NCBI RefSeq assembly: GCF_031085155.1 | Contig: NZ_JAVHUL010000003.1 | Location: 62,001-126,000, forward strand | Length of the DNA: 64,000 nucleotides | Origin: Mesonia profundi | Lineage (GTDB): Bacteria; Bacteroidota; Bacteroidia; Flavobacteriales; Flavobacteriaceae | Direction of reading: 5' to 3' | Part shown: positions 1 to 8,598 of the stretch, piece by piece | How positions within the stretch are numbered: the stretch's first letter is position 1 | Layout of the letters: each line of letters starts with the position of its first letter | Program-made: the position numbers and the translations under genes | The notes under the pieces: model-generated | What the model was told of the DNA's origin: nothing | Seen by the model: the letters and a program-made list of their open reading frames with translations, nothing else | Databases searched by the model: none

Positions 1-183
1 CTTGGTAATATAAGTAGTGTCGGTAATTGAGGGGGTAACGTTTTCTGTCATTGAAATATTAGCCATTGCTTTAATTTCAAAAGTAATATCGTCTGAGTAT
101 TCATAGGTCTTATCTTCAAACTTTTGAACTCCGCAAGAGAGTAAAATAAGCGAGGTAATCACGTAGAGTATTTGTTTTTTCAT
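1..183 (-). CDS. Lipoprotein, N-terminal part only
   Basis: The frame opens with an ATG at 183 on the minus strand and stays open to the window edge, giving 61 residues. It starts MKKQILYVITSLILLSCGV, a basic N-terminus, a hydrophobic stretch and a lipobox (LLSC, Cys17), so the product should be lipidated and anchored in the envelope. The mature part begins with polar and acidic residues (VQKFEDKTYEYSDD). There is too little of it to assign a family, and the 3' end lies outside the window. Confidence 0.7.
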   Translation of the reverse strand, partial: MKKQILYVITSLILLSCGVQKFEDKTYEYSDDITFEIKAMANISMTENVTPSITDTTYITK

Positions 184-815
184 AAAATAGGAATTTCGTT
201 TTTTGTTTTAATAAATATAATCATTGTTGGCTGATAAAGAACCAAGACTGCTGGGCTGTTAGAACTAAGAACCAAAATATAATTGTTCCCAATTGATAAA
301 CAGTAATTTTTTAGTCAAAATAATCCTATCGTCCTCGATAAATCATTTTAGATTTCATAGCCTCAAAGGGTCATCAGCTTTATGCTATTTTAAATCGGAC
401 ACTGATACATACAATTAAAAAATTATTGTATCCATTTAAACTTCTAAATTGATTTTGTCTTTATTGAGTCTATAAAAATAGGAAGCATATGCTTCATGAT
501 TACGACTGGAATGAATTGTATGGCACGGTTTCCGTAAAAAATTTAAAATATCTTGTAACCAGCTATTTTTTAGAATTTTAGAAGAGTTTGTTATTTAAGT
601 CTGTCTTTTTAAGATGTAAGTTCAAAGCAGTAAAACAAAGTGGTTAGTCTATGTAAAGTACTGACTTGGCAGTTGGTCTAATTTCTCAAATGATTACCTT
701 TAAAAATTATAGCCAAATCCTATTAAACAATAACATATATTAATCTATGCAAATATGGTATTCAGGTTCTTATATTGTATATTTGCTTCTTAATTAGAAT
801 TAATTTAAATAAAGC
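184..815. other. 632-base gene-free region upstream of the suf operon
   Basis: No convincing reading frame is present on either strand. The region is AT-rich. It holds a 14-base perfect palindrome, GAAGCATATGCTTC, at 482-495. It also holds ATCGGACACT at 394-403, which matches the terminal sequence of the insertion sequence at 62078-63448. A TAnnTTTG promoter motif lies near its right end. Nothing else is recognisable. Confidence 0.5.
778..785 (+). promoter_or_regulatory. Candidate -7 element for the suf operon
   Basis: TATATTTG matches the Bacteroidota housekeeping -7 consensus TAnnTTTG and lies 30 bases before the ATG of the first suf gene. I see no clear TTTG or TTG at the expected upstream distance, so the call rests on the -7 box alone. 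Confidence 0.45.
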
Positions 816-1145
816 ATGATAAAGGTTAGTCAAGAAGCTAAAATAAAGCTGGGTCATTTGATGGCAGAGGAAGGTTTTGACTCCCAGAAGGACTTTGTTC
901 GTGTAGGTGTTAAAAGCGGTGGCTGCTCTGGTTTATCTTACGATTTAAACTTTGATCAAACTCGAGTAGATGAAGATAAGGTGTTTGAAGATAACGGAAT
1001 ACAGCTTATCGTAGATAAAAAAAGCTTTTTATACCTGTTGGGAACCGTTTTAGAATATTCGGGAGGCCTTAACGGAAAAGGATTTGTATTTAATAATCCT
1101 AATGCACAAAGAACTTGTGGTTGCGGAGAGAGTTTCTCTCTATAA
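816..1145 (+). CDS. sufA: HesB/IscA-family iron-sulfur cluster assembly protein
   Basis: This is a 109-residue A-type carrier protein, the usual family size. The three invariant cysteines that bind iron or a nascent cluster are present: Cys37 in GGCSGLSY, and Cys101 and Cys103 in the C-terminal CGCGESF. It is the first gene of the SUF operon, so it probably takes clusters from the SufBCD scaffold and passes them to apoproteins in the cytoplasm. SufA, IscA and ErpA cannot be told apart by sequence alone; sufA is chosen because of the operon. Confidence 0.93.
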   Translation: MIKVSQEAKIKLGHLMAEEGFDSQKDFVRVGVKSGGCSGLSYDLNFDQTRVDEDKVFEDNGIQLIVDKKSFLYLLGTVLEYSGGLNGKGFVFNNPNAQRTCGCGESFSL

Positions 1146-1148
1146 ATA

Positions 1149-1170
1149 GTTTGAAAGTGAAAAGTTGAAG
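1149..1170. repeat. Left AT-rich flank of the four-helix-bundle gene
   Basis: A low-complexity run of GTTTGAAAGTGAAAAGTTGAA type begins just after the sufA stop. Its reverse complement resembles the AACTT/TTTAAAACTT-rich run at 1541-1576 on the other side of the four-helix-bundle gene. The pair may mark the ends of an inserted unit, but low complexity makes chance similarity possible. Confidence 0.35.
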
Positions 1171-1172
1171 GT

Positions 1173-1544
1173 ATGGCAAGGTTTAGTTCTTTTGAAGAAA
1201 TAGATTCTTGGAAGAAAGCAAGGGAGTTAAATAAAGAAATATATCAACTAACGAGTAAAGCCAATTCTTTTTCGAAAGATTTTGCGCTAAGAGACCAAAT
1301 ACGAAGATCGAGTATTTCAATTTCTTCCAATATTGCCGAAGGATTTGAAAGAGAAACCAATAAAGAGTTTATTAGGTTTCTATATATAGCTAAAGCATCT
1401 GCTGGAGAATTTCGTTCTCAATTGTATTTAGCTTATGATTTAAAATATGTTGATGAAGAGCAGTTTGAAATGTTAAACATAAAAGTTACGGAGATATCAA
1501 AAATGATAAGTGGACTGATAAGTTATTTATCAAAAGCACTTTAA
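1173..1544 (+). CDS. Four-helix-bundle protein (23S rRNA intervening-sequence family)
   Basis: The 123-residue product carries the hallmarks of the S23/IVP family: an N-terminal FEEIDSWKKARELNKEIYQL helix, a central FALRDQIRRSSISISSNIAEG segment and a C-terminal helix region. Members were first found in intervening sequences of 23S rRNA genes and form four-helix bundles; their molecular role is unknown. Here it sits between sufA and sufB, where no SUF function is expected, flanked by AT-rich repeat-like tracts. It is probably co-transcribed with the suf genes. I infer an insertion rather than a SUF factor. Confidence 0.88.
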   Translation: MARFSSFEEIDSWKKARELNKEIYQLTSKANSFSKDFALRDQIRRSSISISSNIAEGFERETNKEFIRFLYIAKASAGEFRSQLYLAYDLKYVDEEQFEMLNIKVTEISKMISGLISYLSKAL

Positions 1545-1576
1545 AACTTGATAACTTGATAGCTTTAAAACTTTAA
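1541..1576. repeat. Right AT-rich flank of the four-helix-bundle gene
   Basis: The run contains AACTTGATAACTTGAT followed by AGCTTTAAAACTTTAAAA, a tandem-like low-complexity tract directly before the sufB ATG. It looks roughly inverted relative to 1149-1170. It could be the footprint of the event that placed the four-helix-bundle gene here. Confidence 0.35.
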
Positions 1577-1578
1577 AA

Positions 1579-3027
1579 ATGAATAAGTTTACAGAAGACG
1601 ACTTAAGAGAAGAATTAAAGACCAAAGAGTATGAGTATGGGTTTTATACTGATGTAGAATCTGATACGTTCCCCGTGGGCTTAAATGAAGATGTTGTAAG
1701 AGCTATTTCTAAGAAAAAGGAAGAGCCAGAGTGGATGACTGAATGGCGTTTGGAAGCCTTCCGAGTTTGGCAGAAAATGGAGGAGCCAGATTGGGCTAAC
1801 GTACATTACGAGAAGCCAGATTTTCAGAATATATCTTACTATTCTGCGCCTAATAATAAACCCAAATACGACAGTATTGATGATGTAGATCCAGAGTTGC
1901 TGGATACCTTCAAGCGGTTAGGGATTTCTTTAGATGAACAAAAGAAATTAGCGGGAGTAGCAGTAGATGTGGTGATGGATTCCGTTTCGGTAACTACAAC
2001 CTTTAAAAAGTCCTTAGCGGAAAAAGGAATTATTTTCTGTCCTATTTCTGAAGCGATTAGAGAGCATCCAGAATTGGTGAAAAAATATTTAGGGACGGTA
2101 GTGCCTACTTCAGACAATTTTTATGCCGCGTTAAATTCGGCGGTATTTAGTGATGGTTCTTTTTGTTACATTCCAAAAGGCGTAAGATGCCCTATGGAAT
2201 TGTCTACCTACTTTAGAATCAACCAAGCCGGCACCGGTCAGTTTGAAAGAACTTTGGTGGTGGCAGATGAATCGAGTTATGTAAGTTATTTAGAAGGATG
2301 TACTGCGCCAAGTAGAGATGAAAATCAGTTACACGCGGCGGTAGTAGAATTGATCGCTTTAGATGACGCCGAGATTAAATACAGTACCGTTCAAAACTGG
2401 TACCCAGGAAATGCGGAAGGAAAAGGAGGAGTTTTCAACTTTGTAACCAAAAGAGGTTTGTGTGAAGATCGTGCAAAAATTAGCTGGACGCAGGTAGAAA
2501 CTGGAAGTGCCGTAACTTGGAAGTATCCTAGTTGTATCTTAAAAGGAGATTACTCGATTGGGGAATTTTATTCTATCGCAGTAACCAATAACTTTCAGCA
2601 GGCAGATACGGGAACCAAAATGATTCATTTGGGGAAAAATACCAAGAGTACTATTATCTCTAAAGGAATTTCTGCAGGAAACTCACAAAACTCCTATAGA
2701 GGATTGGTGCAGATTAACAGCAGAGCAGAAAATGCAAGAAACTTCTCACAATGTGATTCCCTATTAATGGGTAACGAGTGTGGAGCGCATACCTTCCCCT
2801 ATATTGAAGCTAAAAATAAATCGGCTATCGTAGAACACGAAGCAACCACGAGTAAGATTGGGGAAGATCAACTTTTCTACTGTAACCAACGAGGGATTGA
2901 TACCGAAAAGGCTATTGCCTTAATCGTAAATGGTTTTAGTAAAGAGGTGCTGAATAAACTCCCTATGGAATTTGCAGTTGAAGCTCAAAAATTATTAGAA
3001 ATTTCATTAGAAGGATCTGTAGGATAA
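1579..3027 (+). CDS. sufB: Fe-S cluster assembly scaffold SufB
   Basis: At 482 residues this is full length for SufB, the scaffold subunit of the SufBC2D complex where iron-sulfur clusters are built. The conserved C-terminal block is intact: CGAHTFPY with its cysteine near residue 401, [18 protein letters not shown], and [16 protein letters not shown]. These regions carry the cysteine and histidine/glutamate residues tied to assembly at the SufB-SufD interface. It lies in the operon ahead of sufC and sufD, separated from sufC by one small lipoprotein gene. Confidence 0.97.
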   Translation: MNKFTEDDLREELKTKEYEYGFYTDVESDTFPVGLNEDVVRAISKKKEEPEWMTEWRLEAFRVWQKMEEPDWANVHYEKPDFQNISYYSAPNNKPKYDSIDDVDPELLDTFKRLGISLDEQKKLAGVAVDVVMDSVSVTTTFKKSLAEKGIIFCPISEAIREHPELVKKYLGTVVPTSDNFYAALNSAVFSDGSFCYIPKGVRCPMELSTYFRINQAGTGQFERTLVVADESSYVSYLEGCTAPSRDENQLHAAVVELIALDDAEIKYSTVQNWYPGNAEGKGGVFNFVTKRGLCEDRAKISWTQVETGSAVTWKYPSCILKGDYSIGEFYSIAVTNNFQQADTGTKMIHLGKNTKSTIISKGISAGNSQNSYRGLVQINSRAENARNFSQCDSLLMGNECGAHTFPYIEAKNKSAIVEHEATTSKIGEDQLFYCNQRGIDTEKAIALIVNGFSKEVLNKLPMEFAVEAQKLLEISLEGSVG

Positions 3028-3038
3028 AAACGTAAGAT

Positions 3039-3449
3039 ATGAGAAAGGCATTTATGATCACCAGCTTATTGGCTGTCTTCTTTATAGGATGTAAACAAGA
3101 CGCTAAAAAAGAAGAAGTAAAAGAAAACGATACTACGCAAGTAGAGGAGATCAAGAAAACAGATGGACTCGTAGCTTTGCAAGGTGAGTTTATCTATATA
3201 GCCGATGCTGCAGTATTAAAAGGAAATGACTTTATCTACGGCGTTGAATTAGATTCGATGAGTATGAAATTAGCCGAAGAGGTAAAACCATTAAAAAGAG
3301 AAGACTTTGATATGGTTCCTGTGATGGTAAAAGCAAAAGTAAAACCCAATCCGGCAAAAGAAGGATGGGATCAAATTATAGAAATTAAAGAAATTTTAAA
3401 AGTTTCGGCTCCAACGGGAGAAGAAGCGATTAAAGTAAAAGGAAAATAA
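3039..3449 (+). CDS. Small lipoprotein inside the suf operon
   Basis: The 136-residue product begins with a lipoprotein signal ([18 protein letters not shown], Cys18), followed by a Lys/Glu/Asp-rich tether to about residue 42. A single small domain follows, starting [14 protein letters not shown] and ending in a beta-rich segment. The ADAA motif and the beta pattern recall the C-terminal OB-fold domain of NlpE-like copper or stress lipoproteins, but this is inference. It lies 11 bases after sufB and 2 bases before sufC, so it should be co-transcribed with them despite its envelope location. Confidence 0.8.
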   Translation: MRKAFMITSLLAVFFIGCKQDAKKEEVKENDTTQVEEIKKTDGLVALQGEFIYIADAAVLKGNDFIYGVELDSMSMKLAEEVKPLKREDFDMVPVMVKAKVKPNPAKEGWDQIIEIKEILKVSAPTGEEAIKVKGK

Positions 3450-3451
3450 AG

Positions 3452-4210
3452 ATGTTAAAAATAAAGAATTTACACGCAAGTGTTGAAGGTAAAGAGATAT
3501 TAAAAGGAATCAACCTAGAGATTAATGCGGGAGAAGTACACGCTATTATGGGGCCTAACGGTTCTGGTAAGAGTACGTTGGCTTCCGTAATTGCTGGTAA
3601 AGAAGAATACGAGCAAACTAAAGGAGAGATCATTTTAGAAGATGAAGAAATCTCTGAGTTGGAAGCCGATGAACGTGCGCACAAAGGAGTGTTTATGTCA
3701 TTTCAATATCCTGTAGAAATCCCTGGAGTTTCAGTCACCAATTTTATGAAGACGGCGATTAACGAAACTAGAAAAGCGCAAGGCTTAGAGGATATGCCAG
3801 CAAAAGAGATGCTGAAAAAGATTCGGGAAAAATCTGAATTGTTAGAGATTGATCGTAAATTTTTATCGAGATCTCTTAATGAAGGTTTTTCGGGAGGAGA
3901 GAAAAAACGAAACGAGATTTTTCAAATGGCGATGTTAGAGCCAAAACTCTCTATCCTAGATGAAACCGATTCTGGATTAGATATCGATGCGCTTCGTATC
4001 GTTTCTAACGGAGTGAATAAATTGAGAAGTAAAGACAATGCGGTGGTTGTGATTACCCACTACCAGCGTTTGTTAGATTATATCGTGCCAGATCATGTAC
4101 ACGTATTGCTTGACGGAAGGATTGTAAGATCTGGAGGAAAAGAATTGGCACATAAATTAGAAGAGCAAGGTTACGACTGGATCAAAGAAGAAGTGAAAGT
4201 AGAGGGCTAA
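3452..4210 (+). CDS. sufC: Fe-S cluster assembly ATPase SufC
   Basis: This 252-residue ABC-type ATPase has Walker [10 protein letters not shown] at residues 34-42, signature [10 protein letters not shown] and Walker [13 protein letters not shown]. The last two are typical of SufC rather than of transport ATPases. It binds SufB and SufD and powers the conformational change needed for cluster assembly; no membrane partner is expected. Start: the ATG gives the standard N-terminus [20 protein letters not shown]. It is followed by a 70-base gap before sufD. Confidence 0.97.
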   Translation: MLKIKNLHASVEGKEILKGINLEINAGEVHAIMGPNGSGKSTLASVIAGKEEYEQTKGEIILEDEEISELEADERAHKGVFMSFQYPVEIPGVSVTNFMKTAINETRKAQGLEDMPAKEMLKKIREKSELLEIDRKFLSRSLNEGFSGGEKKRNEIFQMAMLEPKLSILDETDSGLDIDALRIVSNGVNKLRSKDNAVVVITHYQRLLDYIVPDHVHVLLDGRIVRSGGKELAHKLEEQGYDWIKEEVKVEG

Positions 4211-4280
4211 AAAGTTTCTCATTAACGTAAAATTGTAACAACATCAATTCCCTTTCTAGGGAGCAAAGTCAAGATTACCC

Positions 4281-5597
4281 ATGGAATTAAAAGATAAATT
4301 AATCTCTTCTTTTTTTGCTTTTGAAGAGCAAGTAGATGTCAATAACGACGTGCATCAATTGCGAACTAAAGCCATTAAAGATTTTGAAACAATTGGTTTT
4401 CCTCGTAAAAAGGAAGAAGATTGGAAATACACTTCTTTAAATTCAATCTTAAAAGAAGATTACAGCCTTTTTCCTAAAAAGGAGAGCGCTATAGACTATA
4501 ATGACGTCAAGAAATACTTTATTCATGATATAGACACCTATTGCATTGTATTTATAGATGGGATTTATTCTTCCCAACTGTCAAATACGACGCACGATAA
4601 AATAGATGCGTGTTTAATGTCGTCTGCATTACATAGCCCTAAATATAAGGCTATCATTGATAATTATTTTGATAAAATCACTCCAAAAGACTCTGGCTTA
4701 AATGCGTTGAATACCGCATTTTCTAAAGAAGGAGCATTTATCAATATTCCTAAAAATACGATGGCAGATCGGCCTATTCAAATCCTTAATTTTTCAACGG
4801 GAAGTGAAGCAGCCTTAATGGTTCAGCCAAGAAATTTAATTGTAGTAGGAGAAAATTCCCACGTTCAAATTATTGAACGTCACCAGAGTTTAACCGAGAA
4901 TCCTGTTTTAACGAATTCGGTTACCGAAATTTATGCCGAAAAAAGAGCGCAATTAGATTATTATAAAATTCAGAATGATAAGGGTTCTGCTTCTTTAATT
5001 GATAGCACTTACGTGGAACAAAAACAGGAAAGTTTCTGCTCAGTACATACCTTTTCTTTTGGAGGAAAATTAGTGCGTAACAACCTGCAATTCTTTCAAC
5101 GTGGAGAACGAATAGATTCTACCATGAAAGGAATCACGATTACCGAAGGGAAACAACATATAGATCACAATACCTTGGTGCATCATATAGAACCTAACTG
5201 CGAAAGTCATCAAGACTACAAGGGGATCTATGGAGATAAATCTACAGGCGTTTTTAATGGAAAGGTGCTCGTAGAAAAAGAAGCACAAAAAACCAATGCT
5301 TTTCAAAGTAACAACAATATTTTGGTAAGCGATAAAGCGACCATCAACTCTAAGCCACAGCTAGAGATTTTTGCAGATGATGTAAAATGTAGCCACGGTT
5401 GTACCATTGGTCAGTTAGATGAAGAAGCGATGTTTTACTTAAAAACTCGTGGAATTCCTGCTAAAGAAGCTCGGGCTTTGTTGATGTATGCTTTTGCTAA
5501 TAATGTACTGGATAGTGTGAAAATTCCAGAAATCAAACAACGTATCAACAAACTGATCGCCAACAAATTGAATGTAAATTTAGGATTTGATTTGTAA
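4281..5597 (+). CDS. sufD: Fe-S cluster assembly protein SufD
   Basis: The 438-residue product is the SufB paralogue of the SufBC2D complex. It has the N-terminal RKKEEDWKYTSL motif of SufD, a repetitive beta-helical core and the C-terminal segment SHGCTIGQLDEEAMFYLKTR, which includes the conserved histidine near the assembly site, followed by ARALLMYAFANNV. It sits between sufC and sufS as usual in Flavobacteriia. Confidence 0.96.
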   Translation: MELKDKLISSFFAFEEQVDVNNDVHQLRTKAIKDFETIGFPRKKEEDWKYTSLNSILKEDYSLFPKKESAIDYNDVKKYFIHDIDTYCIVFIDGIYSSQLSNTTHDKIDACLMSSALHSPKYKAIIDNYFDKITPKDSGLNALNTAFSKEGAFINIPKNTMADRPIQILNFSTGSEAALMVQPRNLIVVGENSHVQIIERHQSLTENPVLTNSVTEIYAEKRAQLDYYKIQNDKGSASLIDSTYVEQKQESFCSVHTFSFGGKLVRNNLQFFQRGERIDSTMKGITITEGKQHIDHNTLVHHIEPNCESHQDYKGIYGDKSTGVFNGKVLVEKEAQKTNAFQSNNNILVSDKATINSKPQLEIFADDVKCSHGCTIGQLDEEAMFYLKTRGIPAKEARALLMYAFANNVLDSVKIPEIKQRINKLIANKLNVNLGFDL

Positions 5598-5634
5598 TCA
5601 AATCAGTAGTAATAATGCATCATAAAAACATGCC

Positions 5635-6849
5635 ATGATAGATATTGATAAAATCCGTAAAGATTTTCCTATTCTCTCACGGAAAGTGAACGGGAAGCCT
5701 TTGGTGTATTTTGATAATGCCGCCACTTCGCAAACGCCACAACAAGTTATTGATGTGATCGTAGATTATTACCAAAATTACAACGCCAACATTCATCGTG
5801 GCGTTCATAGCCTTTCGCAAGAAGCGACCGATGCTTATGAGGAAGCCAGAGAAAAGATAAGAGCGCATTTTAATGTCAAGCATAAAGAGGAGATTATTTT
5901 TACTGCAGGGACTACCCATGGCATTAATCTAGTAGCCAACGGATTCTCTTCTTTGATCAAAAAAGGAGATGAGGTGCTGGTTTCGGCATTAGAACATCAC
6001 TCTAATATTGTTCCTTGGCAGATGCTTTGTGAAAGAACGGGCGCTAAATTAAAGGTGATTCCTATGACGCAAGAAGGGGAGTTAGATAAGCTCGCTTTCG
6101 CGGAATTGTTTACAGAAAAAACCAAATTGGTGTTTGTAAATCATGTTTCCAATGCCTTAGGAACCATCAATCCCATTAAAGAAATTATTGCCAAAGCAAA
6201 AGAAGTTGGTGCTGCCGTTTTATTAGATGGCGCACAAGCAGCTCCGCACATAAAAGCAGATGTTCAAGTGCTAGATGTCGACTTTTACGTCGTTTCTGCA
6301 CATAAAATGTGTGGTCCCACAGGAGTTGGTATTCTTTACGGAAAAAAAGACTGGTTAGAAAAACTACCCCCTTACCAAGGAGGCGGAGAAATGATTGACC
6401 AAGTGACCTTTGAAAAAACGACTTACGCTGGCTTACCTCACAAATTTGAAGCAGGTACGCCCAATATTTGTGGCGGAATCGCTTTTGGAGTGGCATTAGA
6501 TTATATGAATGAGATAGGTTTCGACAAGATTGCTGCCTATGAACATGAACTATTAGTTTACGGGACACAAGAATTATTAAAAATAGAAGGATTAAGAATT
6601 TACGGAACTTCCGCAGAAAAAACGGCTGTGATTTCGTTCAATATTGAAGGTCTTCACCCTTACGATATCGGTACTATTGTAGATAAATTAGGGGTGGCGG
6701 TAAGAACAGGTCATCATTGCGCTCAACCTATTATGGATTATTATAAGATTCCGGGAACGGTAAGAGCTTCTTTTTCTTTTTACAATACCAAAGAGGAGAT
6801 TGATGTCTTGGTAGAGAGTGTGAAAAAAGCAAAAATGATGTTGTCATGA
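5635..6849 (+). CDS. sufS: Cysteine desulfurase SufS
   Basis: This is a 404-residue group II, PLP-dependent cysteine desulfurase that releases sulfur from L-cysteine as an enzyme-bound persulfide. The PLP lysine is Lys224 in SAHKMCGPTG and the persulfide cysteine is Cys362 in RTGHHCAQP. Both contexts are typical of SufS, which needs SufE or SufU as a sulfur acceptor; a sufE gene follows two genes later. The stop overlaps the start of the next gene by 4 bases, consistent with translational coupling. Confidence 0.97.
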   Translation: MIDIDKIRKDFPILSRKVNGKPLVYFDNAATSQTPQQVIDVIVDYYQNYNANIHRGVHSLSQEATDAYEEAREKIRAHFNVKHKEEIIFTAGTTHGINLVANGFSSLIKKGDEVLVSALEHHSNIVPWQMLCERTGAKLKVIPMTQEGELDKLAFAELFTEKTKLVFVNHVSNALGTINPIKEIIAKAKEVGAAVLLDGAQAAPHIKADVQVLDVDFYVVSAHKMCGPTGVGILYGKKDWLEKLPPYQGGGEMIDQVTFEKTTYAGLPHKFEAGTPNICGGIAFGVALDYMNEIGFDKIAAYEHELLVYGTQELLKIEGLRIYGTSAEKTAVISFNIEGLHPYDIGTIVDKLGVAVRTGHHCAQPIMDYYKIPGTVRASFSFYNTKEEIDVLVESVKKAKMMLS

Positions 6850-7244
6850 GGTATTTAGGAATTCTTTTGGTTATTTTTTTGGGAATGAATGCTTGTAAAG
6901 CACCTAAGAGAGCTATGGTAGAATTGCCATTGGGAAAGTACGATGTCATTAATCTTTACGGGGAATCTATAGATGATAAAGCCCGTGTAGATATGAATTT
7001 TGACAGTCAGTTAAAACGGGTCACCGGAAGTACGGGCTGTAATAAATATTCAGCTCCCATGATTATGGAAGAGGGGAGTCTTATCATAGGAAATGCGATG
7101 GTGACCGAAATGTACTGTACGTTTATGCCTATAGAATCTAAGTTCTTAAAAGCTATGGTTGAAGTAGCATCTTATCAATATGAAGCCGATGAGATTTTAC
7201 TGTTAGATGAAAATAAAAATGTAATTTTAAAAGGAAAAAAATAA
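6846..7244 (+). CDS. META-domain lipoprotein
   Basis: The 132-residue product has a lipoprotein signal (Cys17 in FLGMNAC) and one META/HslJ-like domain. The domain is recognised by GKYDVINLYG near the start, GSTGCNKYSAP in the middle and MTEMYC later. Such domains occur in envelope stress lipoproteins and have no known catalytic role. The ATG overlaps the sufS stop (6846-6849), so it is translated with the SUF genes. It is the second lipoprotein in this operon. Confidence 0.85.
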   Translation: MRYLGILLVIFLGMNACKAPKRAMVELPLGKYDVINLYGESIDDKARVDMNFDSQLKRVTGSTGCNKYSAPMIMEEGSLIIGNAMVTEMYCTFMPIESKFLKAMVEVASYQYEADEILLLDENKNVILKGKK

Positions 7245-7248
7245 GCGA

Positions 7249-7674
7249 TTGGAAAGTATAAAAAATATCCAAGAAGAGATTGTCGATGAGTTTTCAATGT
7301 TCGAAGACTGGATGCAACGGTATGAATATATGATCGATTTAGGAAAGTCCCTTCCTTTAATAGATGAGTCTCACAAAATAGAGGAGAATTTAATTAAAGG
7401 TTGCCAGAGTAAAGTGTGGCTTAACGCTGAATTAAATGACGATAAAGTGGTTTTTACGGCAGATAGCGACGCGATTATTACCAAGGGAATTGTTGCGATT
7501 TTAATCCGTTCGTTTACGAATCAAAAACCTCAGGCAATTATCGATGCCGATACCCATTTTATTGATGAAATTGGGTTAAAAGAACATTTATCACCTACCA
7601 GAGCTAATGGTTTGGTGAGTATGGTTAAACAAATAAAAATGTATGCATTGGCTTATCAAGCCAAGCTCAATTAA
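7249..7674 (+). CDS. sufE: Cysteine desulfuration protein SufE
   Basis: SufE accepts sulfur from SufS and hands it to SufB. The 141-residue product has the expected N-terminal helix, EFSMFEDWMQRYEYMIDLGKSLP, and the acceptor cysteine Cys52 in KGCQSKVWL. The start is a TTG at 7249, 4 bases after the preceding stop. The first in-frame ATG, at 7296, would delete part of the conserved N-terminal helix, so the TTG is preferred. It lies between a META lipoprotein and the sufT-like gene. Confidence 0.93.
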   Translation: MESIKNIQEEIVDEFSMFEDWMQRYEYMIDLGKSLPLIDESHKIEENLIKGCQSKVWLNAELNDDKVVFTADSDAIITKGIVAILIRSFTNQKPQAIIDADTHFIDEIGLKEHLSPTRANGLVSMVKQIKMYALAYQAKLN

Positions 7675-7685
7675 ACAAAAGAATT

Positions 7686-8012
7686 ATGGCTATAGAAGCA
7701 ATAGATACCAATGAGTTAGGAGAAAAAGTCGTAGAGGTTATCAAAACCATCTTTGACCCAGAAATTCCTGTAGATATATACGAATTAGGATTGATTTATG
7801 ACGTTTTTGTGAATGAACACTACGACGTTAAAGTCTTGATGACCTTAACAACTCCTAATTGTCCCGTAGCAGAATCTCTTCCGCAGGAAGTAGAAGAAAG
7901 AATCAAGTCTATAGACAAAGTAAATGATGTGGAGGTAGAGATTACTTTTGATCCCCCTTGGACGCAAGAGTTGATGAGCGAAGAAGCAAAACTAGAATTA
8001 GGAATGCTTTAA
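7686..8012 (+). CDS. sufT: SufT-like DUF59/MIP18-family Fe-S assembly factor
   Basis: The 108-residue protein is a single DUF59 (MIP18) domain with FDPEIPVDIYELGLIYDV near residue 23 and the conserved cysteine Cys59 in LTTPNCPVAESLP. Stand-alone DUF59 proteins in suf operons help cluster maturation or delivery to targets. It follows sufE by 11 bases. Confidence 0.9.
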   Translation: MAIEAIDTNELGEKVVEVIKTIFDPEIPVDIYELGLIYDVFVNEHYDVKVLMTLTTPNCPVAESLPQEVEERIKSIDKVNDVEVEITFDPPWTQELMSEEAKLELGML

Positions 8013-8020
8013 TTTTATTT

Positions 8021-8533
8021 ATGGACGAAATCATCAATAAAGTCGCCAACAGTAAATTAATTACGGTTAATTTAGAAGATTACTATTTAGCGGGTAACCG
8101 AGAGCAGATTGACATTAGTCAATGGCTTTATGAAGGCTTTGTGCTTCGTGAAAAAGAGTTTAGGGCTACCTTAAAAGAGTATGATTGGTCAGTATACAAT
8201 AACACGTTGGTAGCACTTTCTTGCAGTACGGATGCTATTATTCCTTCGTGGGCTTACATTTTAATCACGACCTACCTTCAGCCTTATGCAAAAAAAATAG
8301 TAGTAGGTGATTTACCAGCTTTAGAGTCTATTCTATATGCAGAAAAACTGCAACAAGAAGATTGGTCTCACTTAAAAGATAAAATGGTGATAATTAAAGG
8401 CTGTAGTAGTAAGCCTGTGCCAGAAAATGCCTATTTACTTTTGGCTCAATACCTGCAACCTATGGTTAAGAGTTTGATGTTTGGTGAGGCTTGTTCTTCC
8501 GTTCCTCTCTACAAAAAGCCAAAATTGTCTTAA
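8021..8533 (+). CDS. DUF2480-family protein
   Basis: The ATG at 8021 gives a 170-residue protein starting MDEIINKVANSKLITVNLEDY. An upstream in-frame start at 7958 would overlap the sufT-like gene and add residues that do not look conserved, so it is rejected. It matches what I recall of DUF2480, found almost only in Bacteroidota and usually at the end of the suf operon. Its role is unknown. Three cysteines (SCSTD, GCSSKP and EACSS contexts) could bind metal or a cluster, but this is inference. Confidence 0.85.
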   Translation: MDEIINKVANSKLITVNLEDYYLAGNREQIDISQWLYEGFVLREKEFRATLKEYDWSVYNNTLVALSCSTDAIIPSWAYILITTYLQPYAKKIVVGDLPALESILYAEKLQQEDWSHLKDKMVIIKGCSSKPVPENAYLLLAQYLQPMVKSLMFGEACSSVPLYKKPKLS

Positions 8534-8561
8534 ATTTATTTCCTTAAATTGCTAAAACACT

Positions 8562-8569
8562 TATGTTTG
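8562..8569 (+). promoter_or_regulatory. Candidate -7 element for the DUF3078 gene
   Basis: TATGTTTG fits TAnnTTTG and lies 29 bases before the chosen ATG at 8599. It supports separate transcription of the DUF3078 gene and argues against the longer reading frame that would begin inside this motif at 8563. No clear -33 box is seen. Confidence 0.5.
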
Positions 8570-8598
8570 CCGCAAATTTGAAAATTAATTATTGCGAC

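Noticed and set aside
7958-8020. Longer N-terminus for the DUF2480 gene
   Set aside because: It would overlap the sufT-like gene by 55 bases and adds an Arg-rich stretch that is a reading of that gene in another frame. The ATG at 8021 fits better.
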